This document shows, piece by piece, positions 1-11,366 of a stretch of DNA of 64,000 nt (position 1 is the first letter of the stretch; each line of letters opens with the position of its first letter). Below the pieces are notes generated by a model. It saw nothing but the letters and a program-made list of their open reading frames with translations, did no database searches and had not been told where the DNA came from. This stretch comes from Rhodocollybia butyracea (Eukaryota; Basidiomycota; Agaricomycetes; Agaricales; Omphalotaceae), in contig JADNRY010000267.1 in assembly GCA_015501585.1 (NCBI GenBank), forward strand, positions 1 to 64,000, written 5' to 3'. The translations under genes were made by a program, and so were the position numbers.

Positions 1-57
1 CAAAGGCTTTTGGAGGACAGGAATTGGGTGGTTAGTGCGATTAGAATGAGTCAGAAT
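1..57 (-). mobile_element. Gypsy LTR fragment, reverse orientation
   Basis: The first ~57 bases are the reverse complement of 11,495-11,551, which lies inside the Gypsy 3' LTR at 11,367-12,122. Similarity stops abruptly after base ~57, so this is the tail of an oppositely oriented LTR copy that continues beyond the window edge. Seen directly by comparing the two stretches. Confidence 0.7.
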
Positions 58-540
58 AATAGTTTACATGTTATAGTACTTGAGTAATACTGGCAGATAT
101 CATTTTGATTGTAGACAGCTCACAGCAATGCAGGAGCACTTAAATTAGCGCCCTCTGTACCATACCATATCACTCATGTGTATGGTTAAAGTTTCTTTAG
201 TGTCGTGGTTATAGCCCCTATGTACACTGCATAATAGGTTTGTTTCTGAGGTTCATGGTTTGCTTCCAGCCCAAGGCAAGTGCTGAAAATTGGTTTTAAA
301 AATTATTTAATGCCTGGTGAGTTTTGAATGGTCTTCAGTCATGGATACTCTTGTGGCACCTCTAGCCCAAATGCCAAATCCCTGTACCTGCACCCGGGTG
401 CAGACTCAAGTTTTGCACCCACCAAGAGAATGAGAACACTCATCAGCGGATACTCAAGTGCAGGTCAGCACCCGGGTATCTGGAAACACTCAGCACTCAT
501 ACCCATGTCTACTGTAGCCTATTTTCAGGTTTGATGTATT
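58..540. other. No recognisable gene
   Basis: Unique-looking sequence. It contains a short ATTGTAGACAGCTCAC motif that recurs near the inner ends of the fold-back element at 1,499-2,209. The open frame at 328-534 has no recognisable domain and I do not call it a gene. Confidence 0.4.
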
Positions 541-1460
541 GTATTTGTAGCCTTGGTGTGGCCTATCTGCTACGTATATGTACACTTGTGGTAGCCTATC
601 TGTAGCCTTGATGTAGCCTATCCATTGCCTTGAGGTTGCATATCTCAGCCTATCTGTAGCCTATTGTTTCATGGTCCAGGTTGTATGTGATTTGAAACAT
701 TTGGAGCGTGAGCTTTGTGATAAGCTGGAGCATGCCAAGCATGTGTTCAAGGTCCTCCAGGATAGTCATGACAATCATCTCCATTGTCATGACCGTGATG
801 CCAATGCAAACCGCCGTGTACAGCAGGATTTGAGTGCTTCAGACACTCAGTTGTGCAAAAGTCAGAGCAAGTTGAAGATGCTGGAGAACATGTTAGAAAG
901 CACTGCAGGTTTGCCTACTGACTCAATATTGCATCAACTTCAGTCTGATTGGGAGCTCCTCATCAAAGAGCGGATCATTGCTTTGGAATATACCTCCATG
1001 CTTCAGCAGTTGGATCTTCCCTGTTTTGTTAACTGCTTCTAACAGCGAGTAGCTGAGCCCTTGTTCCGGCTCCAGAACTTGCTTGCTATTCCTACTGACC
1101 ATACGCTTGCGGAATCCCCTTTCTTTACCCTTAGTGTTGCCTCCTTGTAATCAATAGTCTATTTGTAGCCCCAGTGTAACCTATTTATTGTGTATTTGTA
1201 GCCTTGGAGTAGCTTACCTGTAGCCCATCCATAACCTATTTGTACCCCTGGTGTTGCCTACTTGTAACCTATCTGTAGCCTATCTACACTCTATTTATAG
1301 CCTGGGTGTCACCTATCTGTTGCATATTTGTAGCCTTGGAGTAGCCTAGAGTCTGTAATCCATCCATAGCTTATGTGTAGCCCTGGTGTTGCCTACTTGT
1401 AATCTATCTGTAGTCTATCTGTAGCCTATCTGTACCCTCGATGTAACTATTTTGTAGCCT
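540..1460 (+). repeat. Degenerate TAGCCTATCTG array, forward, interrupted
   Basis: Short imperfect units built from TAGCCTATCTG, TATTTGTAGCC and CTTGGTGT phrases fill 540-665 and ~1,145-1,460, flanking a captured coding fragment. Units run about 20-24 bp and are too diverged for a strict tandem repeat. The same phrases recur over the first 18.7 kb in both orientations. Confidence 0.85.
671..1190 (+). pseudogene. Captured coiled-coil coding fragment
   Basis: A 123-codon open frame rich in Leu, Lys, Glu and Gln heptad-like spacing (for example around LQSDWELLIKERIIALE) sits inside the short repeat array. The frame ends at a TAA (1,040-1,042) but stays open beyond it in the same phase to about 1,190. 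A second, shorter copy at about 7,656-7,815 has CAA at the equivalent position, so the stop here looks like a C to T change. No start, promoter or domain lets me name it. The best reading is a piece of a host or transposon gene carried into the array and later duplicated with it. Confidence 0.5.
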
Positions 1461-1769
1461 TGGCATGAGGATGAGAGGAAGGCAAGACTGGTCATATTCA
1501 GTAACCCGATTAGCCTGGTTTAAACCAGAGGCATCAAGTAGAAATCTGGTTAAACCATTGTAAAGCACTCAAGCTACAGTTGAACCAGGTTAAACCATGG
1601 TTAAATGAGTTAAAAATTGAGTTTAAACTGGTTAAACTGATATAAACCTGGTTTAACCTTGAAGTGCATTTGAATCTACATTTTATTGTAGACAGGTCAC
1701 GGAGATTTCAGGTTTCCTTTTTAGTCCCCAGAACAGCAGGGGCAAGCCCCTGCACCCCATATATATTCT

Positions 1770-1831
1770 CAACCCTAACCCTAACCCTAAACCCTAAACC
1801 TGAACCTAAACCCTAACCCTAACCCCTAACT
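1770..1831 (+). repeat. Interstitial telomere-like repeat tract
   Basis: Multiple CCCTAA units, some degenerated to CCCTAAA or CCTGAA, lie in the centre of the fold-back element. This matches the TTAGGG telomere repeat used by most fungi, but it is short and internal. Confidence 0.8.
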
Positions 1832-1872
1832 AAGTGCTCCCCAGGTTTGGCATGTCTCAGACAGCTCTCTAA

Positions 1873-1904
1873 TGTTAGGGTTAGCACTTTGTGCTAACCC
1901 TAAC
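1873..1904. repeat. Hairpin made of telomere-like sequence
   Basis: GTTAGGGTTAGCAC is followed by a 3-nt spacer and its perfect reverse complement, giving a 14-bp stem. It sits just downstream of the telomere-like tract inside the fold-back element. Confidence 0.85.
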
Positions 1905-2216
1905 GAGAGCTGCCTTTGACATTGCTTAATATGCCAAAAATTAAAAATCTCGGTGAGTTGTCTACAATCCATACACTTCTCATGGGTACTCACCACTACT
2001 ACAGTATCTTAACTAAGAGCTGAAATGTGTATTAATTCTCTGGTTAAACCAGGGTTATCTCAGTTTAACCACAGTAAACATAATTTTTAACTCATCTACC
2101 CACAGTTGAAACAGGTTTAACCATTAAATTATGGTTTGACTGCTTAACAGTGGTTTAACCAAATTTCTACTTCATGCCTCTAGTTTAAACCAGGCTAGTC
2201 TTGTTTTACTCATATT

Positions 2217-2470
2217 GGGTCATTATGGCTGTATCCCTTCCAAGGGTTGGGTGACCCGCCAAAAGGGATCTTGTATCTCTAGATGTGAGTTGAGTGACCT
2301 GTCAAAGGGGGGGTGAAGGTACGCTCAGCCTGAGAGGGAGAAATAGAGAAATAGAGAGAGACGTGAAAGTACTATAGAAGGTCAAGTTATAATTGTATTA
2401 TCATGTGATTGTAATGTAAAGATATATAAGTGCCGAGGGCAGTATTACTGATAGATAGGGGAAACACCCA
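2217..2470 (+). repeat. Conserved non-array block, inverted copy at 12.89-13.11 kb
   Basis: This stretch, beginning GGGTCATTATGGCTGTATCC, is non-coding and contains none of the short array phrases. Its reverse complement recurs at about 12,890-13,110 with only scattered differences. The pair belongs to a longer inverted duplication. Confidence 0.75.
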
Positions 2471-4040
2471 GGCTACAGCTCAGCGGAGGATAGGCTACAG
2501 GTAGCCAACACCAAGCCTACAAAGAGACCACAGACAGACTATAGATAGGCTATGGATAGGCTATATGGAGGTCACAAATAGGCTACAACAAAGCTATGCA
2601 TAGGCTATGCATAGGCTTGAAATAGACCATGGATATTAAATGGCAAAGCTATAGATAGGCTATGGATAGGCTATATGGAGGTCGCAAATAGGCTATAGAT
2701 AGGCTACATGGAGGCTATAAATAGACCATGGATATGCAATGATAATCTACTGATAGCTACAGATAGCCAACAACAAGGCTACAAATAGGCTGTAGATAGG
2801 GCACATATAGGCAACACTAATGCTATGAAGAGGCTAAAAAGAGACTATATGGAGGTTGCAAATAAGCTATGCCAAGGCTATTAAATTTAAATAGGTTTGA
2901 ACAAAGTTACATAGGCCAGAGATAGACTAATGATGAAAGCTTCACCTAGGCCATAGGTATGAAATGGCAAAGCTACAGAAAGGCAACAGAAATGCTGCGT
3001 TGACATAGGACAACCCATGTGTGTATGGATAGGAGGAAGACGATGGGGGAGGTACGGGAGATGTTCATCTGAATTGTTTGTTGGCATTGGATCAGAAGAA
3101 ACAGGTAAACCAGTAATCGGAGATGAAATAACCGGCTGCTGATGCTGCCAACAATGAGGCTGCGGTTTTGATGCCAAGGTTACAAATAGACTACAGATAG
3201 GTAACACCAAGGCTAGCCTACAGATACACTACATGGAGATTGCAAATAGGTTAGGCCGAGGCTACAAATAGGCTACATCAAAGCTACAAACAAGCTATAT
3301 ATAGGCTACATGGAGGCCGCACATAGACCATCAATATGAAACGGCAAAGCTACAAATAAGCTACAGCTAGGCCATATAGAGGTTTCAAATAAGCTTTGAC
3401 AAGGCTACAAATAATCTACAACAAGGCCACAAACAGGCTATAGATAGGCTCCATTGAAAGGCTGGAGATATCTGATAGACTACATGGAGGCTGCATGAAG
3501 GTTGCAAATAGGCTATGCCAAGACTACAAATAGCCAGATATAGGCTACATGGAGGCTTCAAATATCCCATTGCCATGGAATGGAAAGCTACAGAGAGGCA
3601 ACAAACAGCTACACCAAGACTACACATAGTCTATGGATAGGCTATATGGAGGTCACAAATATGCTATGTCAAGGCTACAAATAGGCTATAGATAGGTTAC
3701 ATCGAGGCTATAAATAGACCATGGATGTGAAATGGCAAAGGTCCAGATAGGCCATAGGCCATATAGATAGGCTACATGATGGACACTATAAATAGACCAT
3801 GGATATGCAATGATAATCTACAGATAGCTAGAGATATGAGTAGAGTATGGATAGGCTACATCAAGGGTACAGATAAGCTACAGATAGGCAAAACTAGTAC
3901 AAATAGAGTACAAGTAGGCAACACCAGGGATACAGATAGGCTATGGAAGGGATACAGATAGGCTCTGAGGCTACAGATAGACTACAGATAGATTACAAGT
4001 AGGCAACACCAGGGCTACACATAAGCTATGGATGGATTAC
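2470..4040 (-). repeat. Degenerate TAGCCTATCTG array, reverse orientation
   Basis: The same short phrases as at 540-1,460 appear here as GATAGGCTACAGATAGG-type units, i.e. on the opposite strand. A non-array island at about 2,985-3,190 is shared, inverted, with 12,340-12,440. Open frames here are translations of the repeat and are not genes. Confidence 0.85.
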
Positions 4041-4960
4041 AGATAAGGCAAGTACTAGCATACGGTGCGGGTGCCTAGAAGATATAGATAAAATATCTAA
4101 GCTGGCAAACCCAGACGCAGTTGCAAACATACGCATAGGCTCTGAGCTTGTAAGCAGAAAAACAAGGAAGGAACGGAAGGATGTTTGCAAATGGAATTGG
4201 CGCACACAGAGTCCAGAAGGCCTGGAACAGTGTCGGCCAATTCCAGTACACAAGGTGACCCGGGCCGGCCTACATCAGCTGTAAGGAAGCATGAAGATAA
4301 GACCCGAGCACACCAAAAGGAGCAAGGCTCCCAAGAGCAATGCTCACTTGAGGGACAAATCTGAAGGCAACCAAAACACCACCAAAGGAAACTTGCAGAA
4401 TGCGATCAGTTAGCAAAATTTAGCAAGTAATCTGAGATGATAAGGGAAATTGAAGCTACCAATCCATCCTTCAAAGATAAACTCTATAATAAAGGAACAA
4501 GATGAAAAACTAATGAAGAGAGTTCATCAGTATCAGTGCCAACTGGATGTGGTAAATCCAGTTGACACAAGAGGAAGGTCCAGGTACAAAGAAAGGAAAA
4601 GTGTACTGGACTGAAGATAGGTAGGAGAATGAATTAGGTGACTGAAGGGTATGCAAACCCAACAGTGATCAAACAGGAATTGCCAACTGGACAGCTAGTC
4701 CAGAAGCAGAAAAGGGAAATGAACAAGCCAGTAAGAAAGCCCAGGTGGCCCAGAAGGACTGGACAGAGCGAGAGGTGATTGACTGGATTACCACTAACCC
4801 AGGCTAACTAACCCAGTCAATGAGAGGTCTCCAGCCAAAAGCCACCCAGACATTCAGACTAACAAGTGGATAGGTAATGAAACTAGGCTGAAGGAGGAAG
4901 ACCAGTGAAGGAGGAAGAACAGGCATTGAGTATTCACAAATCTCACAGATGAACACTGCC
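4041..4960. other. No gene recognised
   Basis: Unique-looking, moderately purine-rich sequence with many stops in all frames. I see no LTR start, tRNA or domain. It may belong to the element whose LTR end lies at 5,331. Confidence 0.3.
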
Positions 4961-5331
4961 CATCTCCAAGCCTGATTATTGAAGGAGTTGCTGCACTAAT
5001 TTCCATTGAAAGATGTATCTATCTTTTAAGGCTAAAGATAATGAAAAGATGGCCTTCAAAACCATAAGATATGAGAGAGAAGACTCCAAAAGTCTGAGGA
5101 AAGGAATGAAGACCATAGCGGTCTACTCTTGTGTGTTCTGGTTTCTCACTTTATCTGTTTCTTTAACTCTGTTTCTTCACTCCATCATTTTCACAACCTC
5201 TGCAATTTACTATCATCTATTTGGTTCGGCTCTTTCCCAGTTCGGCTGAACAACGGCAGTACAGAGTGTATCCGCACTTTGGTTTCCAGGTTCGTAACCC
5301 GTGCATGAAGGATTCCACCTAGATCCTTACA
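4960..5331 (+). mobile_element. Gypsy-type LTR 3' part (relic)
   Basis: The end, CCTAGATCCTTACA, and the upstream stretch around 5,140-5,230 resemble the terminal part of the LTR at 11,367-12,122, including shared TTTCTTCACT and CTCTGCAAT phrases. The sequence following 5,331 (GATTCATCATCCCCTACTTC) recurs at about 16,832 without the LTR-like sequence, suggesting insertion into a duplicated unit. The 5' end of this LTR was not identified. Confidence 0.5.
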
Positions 5332-5584
5332 GATTCATCATCCCCTACTTCAGACTATCTATAGTCTGTTTGTAGCCTTAATGTCGCCTATCTGGTGCCA
5401 ATTTGTAGCCTCAGAGTAGGCCATCTGTAGACCATCCATAGCCTATTTGTAGCCTGGGTGTTCTCTACTTGTAGTCTATCTGTACTCTATCTATAGTCTA
5501 TTTGTAGCCTTAATGTAACCTATCTGTTGCCAATTTATAGCCTCTGAGTAGCCTATCTGTAGACCATCCATAGCCTATTTGTAC
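5332..5584 (+). repeat. Degenerate TAGCCTATCTG array, forward
   Basis: Forward-orientation array units run up to the left target duplication of the following inverted-repeat element. Confidence 0.8.
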
Positions 5585-6200
5585 TAGGGCTCTGCACCGG
5601 AACCGTATTCACAGTTTATATGGACAGTTTATATGGTTATGGAACCATACCATATAGACCTCTGAGGCATCTTGATATGGTACGGCCTGTGGTAAGGTAA
5701 ATGGCCATATTCACCATATTTTGACAGCTGTTACGGCCGTAAATACAGTATACCAGGTACACTGAGCAAACACGGAGCCTGTTCACTAAAAGTAACATCT
5801 TTCATTTTTTAAACCCAATCATTTCTTAGGGAACTACTAGTTTATCATATCTTTCAGCTGTATATATATATATATTTATTAGATGGTGGGAGCCACGTTG
5901 AGATGAGCCCGCACTGTCGGCATCTCTGGAACTCCTCATCAACCCAGGAAATAACTGATTAAACCTACATCTAAGAGTATCTTCTGCTGATATGAACTTC
6001 ATTGTAACCATTTTAAGGACCCATGGTACCTACTACCCAATTTTTTTCTATCTAGTGCTGTATGCCGTATTGCCGTATTATGGCCATACTTTTATGGTAC
6101 CATAACCGTCAGACACATGAAACTACAATTGTACAGTACAGTCATGGCCCAATGGTAGCCGTATGGCACCGTAGCCATATATGGTACGGTGCAGAGCTCT
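5585..6200. mobile_element. Terminal-inverted-repeat element, copy A
   Basis: The ends are AGGGCTCTGCACCGG and the near reverse complement ACGGTGCAGAGCTCT. Both subterminal regions are packed with ACGGT/ACCGT motifs and are self-complementary over a long distance. The flanks TATTTGTAC and AATCTGTAC agree with a decayed 9-bp target duplication. The inside is non-coding. It is the inverted counterpart of copy B at 6,560-7,215. Confidence 0.7.
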
Positions 6201-6559
6201 AATCTGTACCCCTGGTGTTGCCCACTTTTAATCTATCTGTCGCCTATCTATAGTCTAGTTGTTGCCTTGGTATTGCCTGGATGTAATCAATCTGTAGTCT
6301 ATCTGTAATCTATTTGTAGCCTCAGAGGAGCCTATCTGTAGACCGTCCATAGCATATTTGTACCCCTTGTGTTGCCTACTTGTAATCTATTTGTAGCATT
6401 TCTATAGTCTATTTGTAGCCTTGGTGTCACCTTTGCATATTTGTAGCCTTAGAGTAGCCCATCCATAGCTTATTTGTGTAGCCCTGGTGTTGCCTACTTG
6501 TAATCTATCTGTAGCCTATCTACAGTCTATTTTTAGCCTTGGTGTAACCTATCTGTTGC
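6201..6559 (+). repeat. Degenerate TAGCCTATCTG array, forward
   Basis: Array units separate the two inverted copies of the ACGGT-rich element. Confidence 0.8.
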
Positions 6560-7215
6560 TAGAGATCTGCACCGTACCGTATACGGTTACGGCCGTATAT
6601 TTTACGGTGCCATACGGCTACAATTGGGCCGTGACCGTACCGTACAACTGTAGTTCCATGTGTCTGACGGTAACGGTACCGTAAAAGTACGGCCGTAATA
6701 CGGCAATACAGCGTACGGTACTAGATAGAAAAAATTTGGGTACCATGGGTCCATAAAATAGTTACAATCAAGTTTATATCAGCGGAAGATACTCTTAGGT
6801 GTAGGTTTAATCAATTATTCCTGCTTCCAAGACAGAATATGGCAAGAATATGGGGTTGATGAGGAGTTCCGGAGATGCCGACGGTCCAGGCTCATCTCAA
6901 AGTCTCACCACCTAATAAAAATATATATATACAGCTGAAAGATATGATAAACTAGTTATAAACTAGTTCCCTAAGAGATAATTGGGTTTTAAAAAATGAA
7001 AGATGTTCCTTTTAGTGAACAGGCTCCGTGTTTGCTCAGTTTATCTTGTATACCGTATTTACGGCCGTAACGGCCGTCAAAATACGGTGAATACGGCTAT
7101 TTACCTTACCATAGGCCGTACCATATCAAGATGCTTCAGAGGTCTATACGGTACGGTTCCGTAACCGTATAAACCGTCCGTATAAACCGTAAATACGGTT
7201 CCGGTGCAGAGCCCT
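6560..7215. mobile_element. Terminal-inverted-repeat element, copy B
   Basis: Same element as copy A in the opposite orientation; the middle parts (for example the ATATATACAGCTGAAAGATA segment) match as reverse complements. It is flanked by exact ATCTGTTGC repeats at 6,551-6,559 and 7,216-7,224. ATCTGTTGC is also an array phrase, but the array normally has it once at this place, so a 9-bp target duplication is the natural reading. Length plus a 9-bp duplication is Mutator-like by general knowledge; no transposase is present. Confidence 0.7.
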
Positions 7216-8095
7216 ATCTGTTGCCTATTTGTAGCCTTGGAGTTGCTTACCTGTAGCCCATCCATAGCCTATTTGTTCCCTTGGTCATGAGCAAAACCTT
7301 ATTTAGGAATTAAATTGCCCCAGCAAATGTATTGAATCTCCAGCAAATACATTGAATTGCCAGTAAACTGTATTGAATATCCTTCCAGCGCTGCCCGCAC
7401 AACCAATGTTTTGTGTTGCCTACTTATAATCTATCCTAGAGATGGGCAAAAACTGTATTTAGCAATTAAATTGCCCCAACAAATGTATTGAATCTCCAGC
7501 AAATATATTGAATTTCCAGTGAACTGTATTGAATGTCCAGCGCTGGACATATGCTAATGTATCCTACAGTCTATTTGTAGGCTTGGTGTAACCTATCTGT
7601 GACCTATTTGTAGCCTTGGAGTAGCCTATCTGTAGAGTGGAACCTATTTATTGTGTATTTGTTCCATGCTTCGGCAGTTGGATCTTCCCGGTTTTGTTAA
7701 CTGCTTCCAACAGCGAGTAGCTGAGCCCTTGTTCCGGCTCCAAAACTTGCTCTCTATCCCTACTGACCGTACACTTGCGTAATCCCCTTTCTTTACCCTT
7801 AGTGTTGCCTCCTTGTAACCAATAGTCTATTTGTAGCCCCAGTGTAACCTATTTATTGTGTATTTGTAGCCTTGGAGTAGCTTACCTGTAGCCCATCCAT
7901 AGCCTATTTGTACCCCTGGTGTTGCCTACTTGTAATCTATCTCTGGCTTATCTACACTCTATTTATAGCCTTGGTGTCACCTATCTGTTGCATATTTGTA
8001 GCCTTGGAGTAGCCTATCTGTAATCCATCCATAGCTTATGTGTAGCCCTGGTTTTGCCTACTTGTAGTCTATCTGTAGTCTATCTGTAGCCTATT
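7216..8095 (+). repeat. Degenerate array with nested small repeats
   Basis: Forward array units. Two copies of a ~110-bp block with GCAATTAAATTGCCCC and TATTGAATCTCCAGC phrases lie at about 7,290-7,400 and 7,440-7,560; a third is at 17,725-17,830. The coding fragment of 671-1,190 is repeated in shortened form at about 7,656-7,815. Confidence 0.7.
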
Positions 8096-9290
8096 GAGTT
8101 GATCTGGAGTTCGAGAGAACTCTACACACTTAAATTTGATCAAGATATAAATGGGCTTTGCGAAGCACGTGAAGTTTATTACTTTCTTAAGATAACCAAG
8201 TCAGGAGGTGTCACGCTAAGTCAAGTCGAGGGCAAGAAACTTGTCTTATTGAATAAATATGTCTGGCTTACATACTGAGTAGAGAGAGTTTAATACAAAA
8301 AATAGATGAAACAGATACGGAGAGAGACGGAAAGAGAGTGGAACAGAGGAATCTGGCTCGGAAAGGAAACTCCAGCCTATATAAGGTACACACGATAAAG
8401 AAATAGTCCATTCTTGGGTATATATCAGAGGTAAAATATGATTTTGTGAGGATTAACATAGTTTTAAAGTGGTTTGATCCGAGCGAGGTTTCTCCGATTA
8501 CTCCACAATTCTCCGGGGTCAGGAGTACCTTTACATTTCATGATCACTCGCCACCCGGTTTCCCTTGGGTGAGTTTCATTCTATTCCTCGGATAGTTCTG
8601 TCCATCCTGAGTGTGATTAACATTCTCTCGAGAAGGCCTGTTGTCTAGCTTTCCAACGACACCACTTATGATAGCCTCGAGTAACTATGCTGAGTACGTA
8701 CAAGTGATTCCCGATAGTCGGCTTTAATGGATAAGACCTCCCATGTATGATTTCTAAGATCAAAGGTTTCAATTTGCCAAGGCTATCCCGGCGCGTAGCT
8801 TTCCGTAGGACCGCTAAGCATGTTTCTACCGTCCTCACGGTTACAACCGGTGCCGTGAATAGACCTCTATGGTTTCCTCGGGTTCGTTCTGGTCCATTGT
8901 TACGGACTGTAAAGTCCACATCTTAACATAGCTTGTTGGGGGTCTTAGTGCGAGGGATGCCTTCCCTCATAATTCCTTCCCTTGAGTAACGCGTTGGCTT
9001 AGTACTTATCCCGCTTTGAGATGTCCTGTAGTTTAAAGAGTATACACTCTTGGGTATAACTAGATTGACAATCTAGCGTTACATCTCCGGGCAGCCCAGG
9101 TATGCTCGCTAGCTTGGCTCTAGGCTACGCTTGTGGGCGTACCTTCACGGCTCGCTGAGTATTATTGTTAAGTTCTTTGCCTTGGAAACAGCTATCACGC
9201 TCGGGCTCTGTATAACTCTCTTATTGCATTGTATAACACATACAAAATGTCAAAATGTTCAGTTACATGTCTTAGGCCGATTTTAGGCCT
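8096..9290 (+). repeat. Unclassified dispersed repeat
   Basis: The last ~170 bases (from GGCTCTAGGCTACGCTTGTG to TTTTAGGCCTAATA) recur at 29,643-29,822 with few differences, and both copies lose similarity after GGCCTAATA, which therefore looks like a true 3' end. The longer upstream part occurs once here. Open frames inside are short and featureless. It could be a non-coding retroelement or the 3' part of a larger element. Confidence 0.5.
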
Positions 9291-9465
9291 AATACCGCCT
9301 TACCTACTCAATGGGAAAGTCTTGCGATGACCATTCTTTCACAAGATGCCACTCTTATTACTCCAACAAATATCATGCTGATCATACAGGATGAGTACCG
9401 CCGCCGACAATCCAATGCGACCTCACTTGCGGCCCGCATCTCTGGTGTCAAATGTCAATCTGGCT
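9291..9465 (+). pseudogene. Ty1/Copia gag fragment
   Basis: Translation gives LPTQWESLAMTILSQ followed by IIQDEYRRRQSN, a typical stretch of the UBN2-type gag of fungal Copia elements, where a multi-helix capsid region precedes the zinc knuckle. Only about 55 codons remain. The fragment is cut by the unclassified repeat on the left and passes directly into Gypsy integrase sequence on the right, so it is a scrap at a nested junction. Confidence 0.55.
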
Positions 9466-10775
9466 CTAGATCATCTTGGAATGATCAGAACATTTCCGTG
9501 ACCACAAGCTAAGGGGACACCCAGGTGAGAAGTGTTGGTCAATCAACTTGTCTTCTGGCCGCATCATACTACAGACATTTGTGACTATGTCTGCTCCTGT
9601 CACCCATGCCAACGGGCTAAGGCCAATTGACACAAGCCTTACAGCAACTTGAAGCCATTGCCAATTGGACAACAACCATGGTCTTCCATCTTTTTAGACC
9701 ATATTACTCAGTTACCACCCAGCAGAGACAAAAAATTTGATGCCATCCTGGTAGTAGTCTGTCGCCTTAGCAAACAAGCTATTTTATCCCATGCCACACT
9801 ACCAACGATGCACCAGCATTTGCCTCTCTATTCATCACTCATGTCTTCTCCAAGCACGGACTACCATCTGACATTACTTCCAATGGTGGTTCTCTTTTCA
9901 CTTCCCAGTTCTGGAAAGAACTCACCAGAATCCTGCATGTTGAATTGCGACTATCAACAGTGTTTCATCCCAAAATGGATGGACAGACAGAACATGTCAA
10001 CCAGTCACTCAAATACTACTTGCGCATATATTGCGCTTACAACCAAAACAACTGGAAGGATCTACTCCCGCTCGGGGAGTTCATATCCAACAACTCCCCT
10101 CACACTGCAACGGGAGTCTCACCGTTTTTTGCCAACAAAGGATACCACCTGAAGCTCACTATTGATGTAGAACATGAGGGGGTATCCGCCACAGAAGCTA
10201 ACACATTTGCACAGGATCTAGCGGAACTTCACAAATCCCTACAGAAGCACATTGCCAACTCTAACAAAGACTACAAACACTACGCCGACCAAAAACAAAG
10301 GGAAGCACCAGACTGGAAAAAGCGCAATCAAGTTTGGTTAAACATGGATAATATTTGCACCAGAAGACCAACAAAGAGGCTCGACCACAAATGGACAGGA
10401 CCATACACCATCCTCGAAAGCATTGGATCTCACGCATACTGACTAGATCTCCTGGGTGATCTCCAACGCATCCACAATGTCTTCCATGTCAACCAATTAA
10501 AACCCCACCACTCCAATCTATTCCGACAAATCCCGTCACCTCCACCCCCGATATTTGTACAAGGCAACTTGGAACATGAAGTAGAAATCATTGCAGATTC
10601 CAGACCCATAGCCGGACGGCCTCAGGAGATTGAATACCTCATCAAATGGACAGGATATGATGCTGCATTCAACATATACTCAAGGTCCTCCATGTCCTCT
10701 GGTGGTAGCGGCGCATTAGGACAACATTGGGCGATGATTGGACCCCTACCAAGATTCTCGCCGTCAAAGTAACGG
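9466..10775 (+). pseudogene. Ty3/Gypsy integrase and chromodomain, degraded
   Basis: Gypsy pol C-terminal half. In order: the HHCC zinc-binding region of integrase (GHPGEKCW ... CSCHPCQRAK, ~9,500-9,625), the DDE core (SIFLDHITQLPPSRDKKFDA through the DGQTEHVNQSLKYYLRIYC segment at ~9,970), a GPY-like region and a chromodomain (EIEYLIKWTGYD, ~10,630-10,665). Lesions seen are TGA at 9,628-9,630 where the family normally has Arg, a frameshift near 9,780 inside the catalytic core, and TGA at 10,440-10,442. Gag, protease, reverse transcriptase and RNase H are absent upstream. The chromodomain normally guides integration to heterochromatin. This copy cannot make a functional protein. Confidence 0.85.
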
Positions 10776-11366
10776 GCACCATGGGCACTGCAGGAGGGGA
10801 GGAAGGATTGGCAAGTGGCAAATAACTCACAGATGAACTGACAGTCCTGGGAATGGTTGGCGAGCTGGGGGAATCGGCAACAATGTCTAACCCATCTAGT
10901 AGACTCCTAATCGCTTCCCGGAGAGAGGAACCCTGAGCATTGCAAAGGTTTTGCAATGGGAACAGGTTGGAAGTGAACTGGAGATCACAACCATACTGAA
11001 TTGTACAATCTTGATTGAATATTGGCTCAATGGCAGATATAACTGTCTCAAAACCAGCGTTCCTGGCCAATGTTTGCTCAGTCCGACTGCTGGTGGAACA
11101 CTGTAGAAGGCAAAAAATGTGGGAATATTGCAAATCAAAATCTTCCAGAACCACACGAAGGGCCAACTGGGATCAACAGGCCTCCTTAGTGATGGAAGGA
11201 ACAGTGTCGGAAAGAGCGGAAAAAATTCAACCCTGCATGACGACTCAATTGCAGATGCTTCTCCTGGAAGAACCCTTACATATCCCAACAATGCCAACAG
11301 CACCCGAGTCACAATTGCCGTCTGGACATTGCTCCTTGAGGGCTCAGAGCATAAAAGGGGGGGTAA
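10776..11366 (+). mobile_element. Gypsy 3' internal region between chromodomain and LTR
   Basis: About 590 bases separate the chromodomain from the LTR and end in the polypurine tract AAAAGGGGGGG. I recognise no domain in it. Long open frames lie antisense (10,669-11,166 and 10,896-11,495); they may be chance or a remnant of an extra antisense ORF. Confidence 0.6.

Larger units (their letters stand above)
1499..2209. mobile_element. Fold-back (MITE-like) element with telomere-like core
   Basis: Long imperfect terminal inverted repeats (left end TAGCCTGGTTTAAACCAGAG, matched by the reverse complement of the right end near 2,150-2,200) continue inward through several GGTTTAACC-type palindromes. 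TCATATT flanks both ends (1,492-1,498 and 2,210-2,216). A homologous locus on the minus strand at about 13,100-13,145 has the flanks joined with a single TCATATT, so it represents the empty site. No coding capacity. The 7-bp (possibly 8-bp) target duplication resembles hAT-type insertion, but the family is an inference. Confidence 0.8.

Noticed and set aside
1770..1831. A true chromosome end
   Set aside because: The CCCTAA tract is short, degenerate, internal to an inserted fold-back element and followed by more than 60 kb of sequence.
3385..3627. Minus-strand frames of Cys/Leu-rich repeats
   Set aside because: They are translations of the TAGCCTATCTG array; the repeated residues follow the nucleotide period.
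8617..8919. Minus-strand 100-codon frame in the unclassified repeat
   Set aside because: No domain, and the second copy of the repeat does not extend far enough to test conservation.
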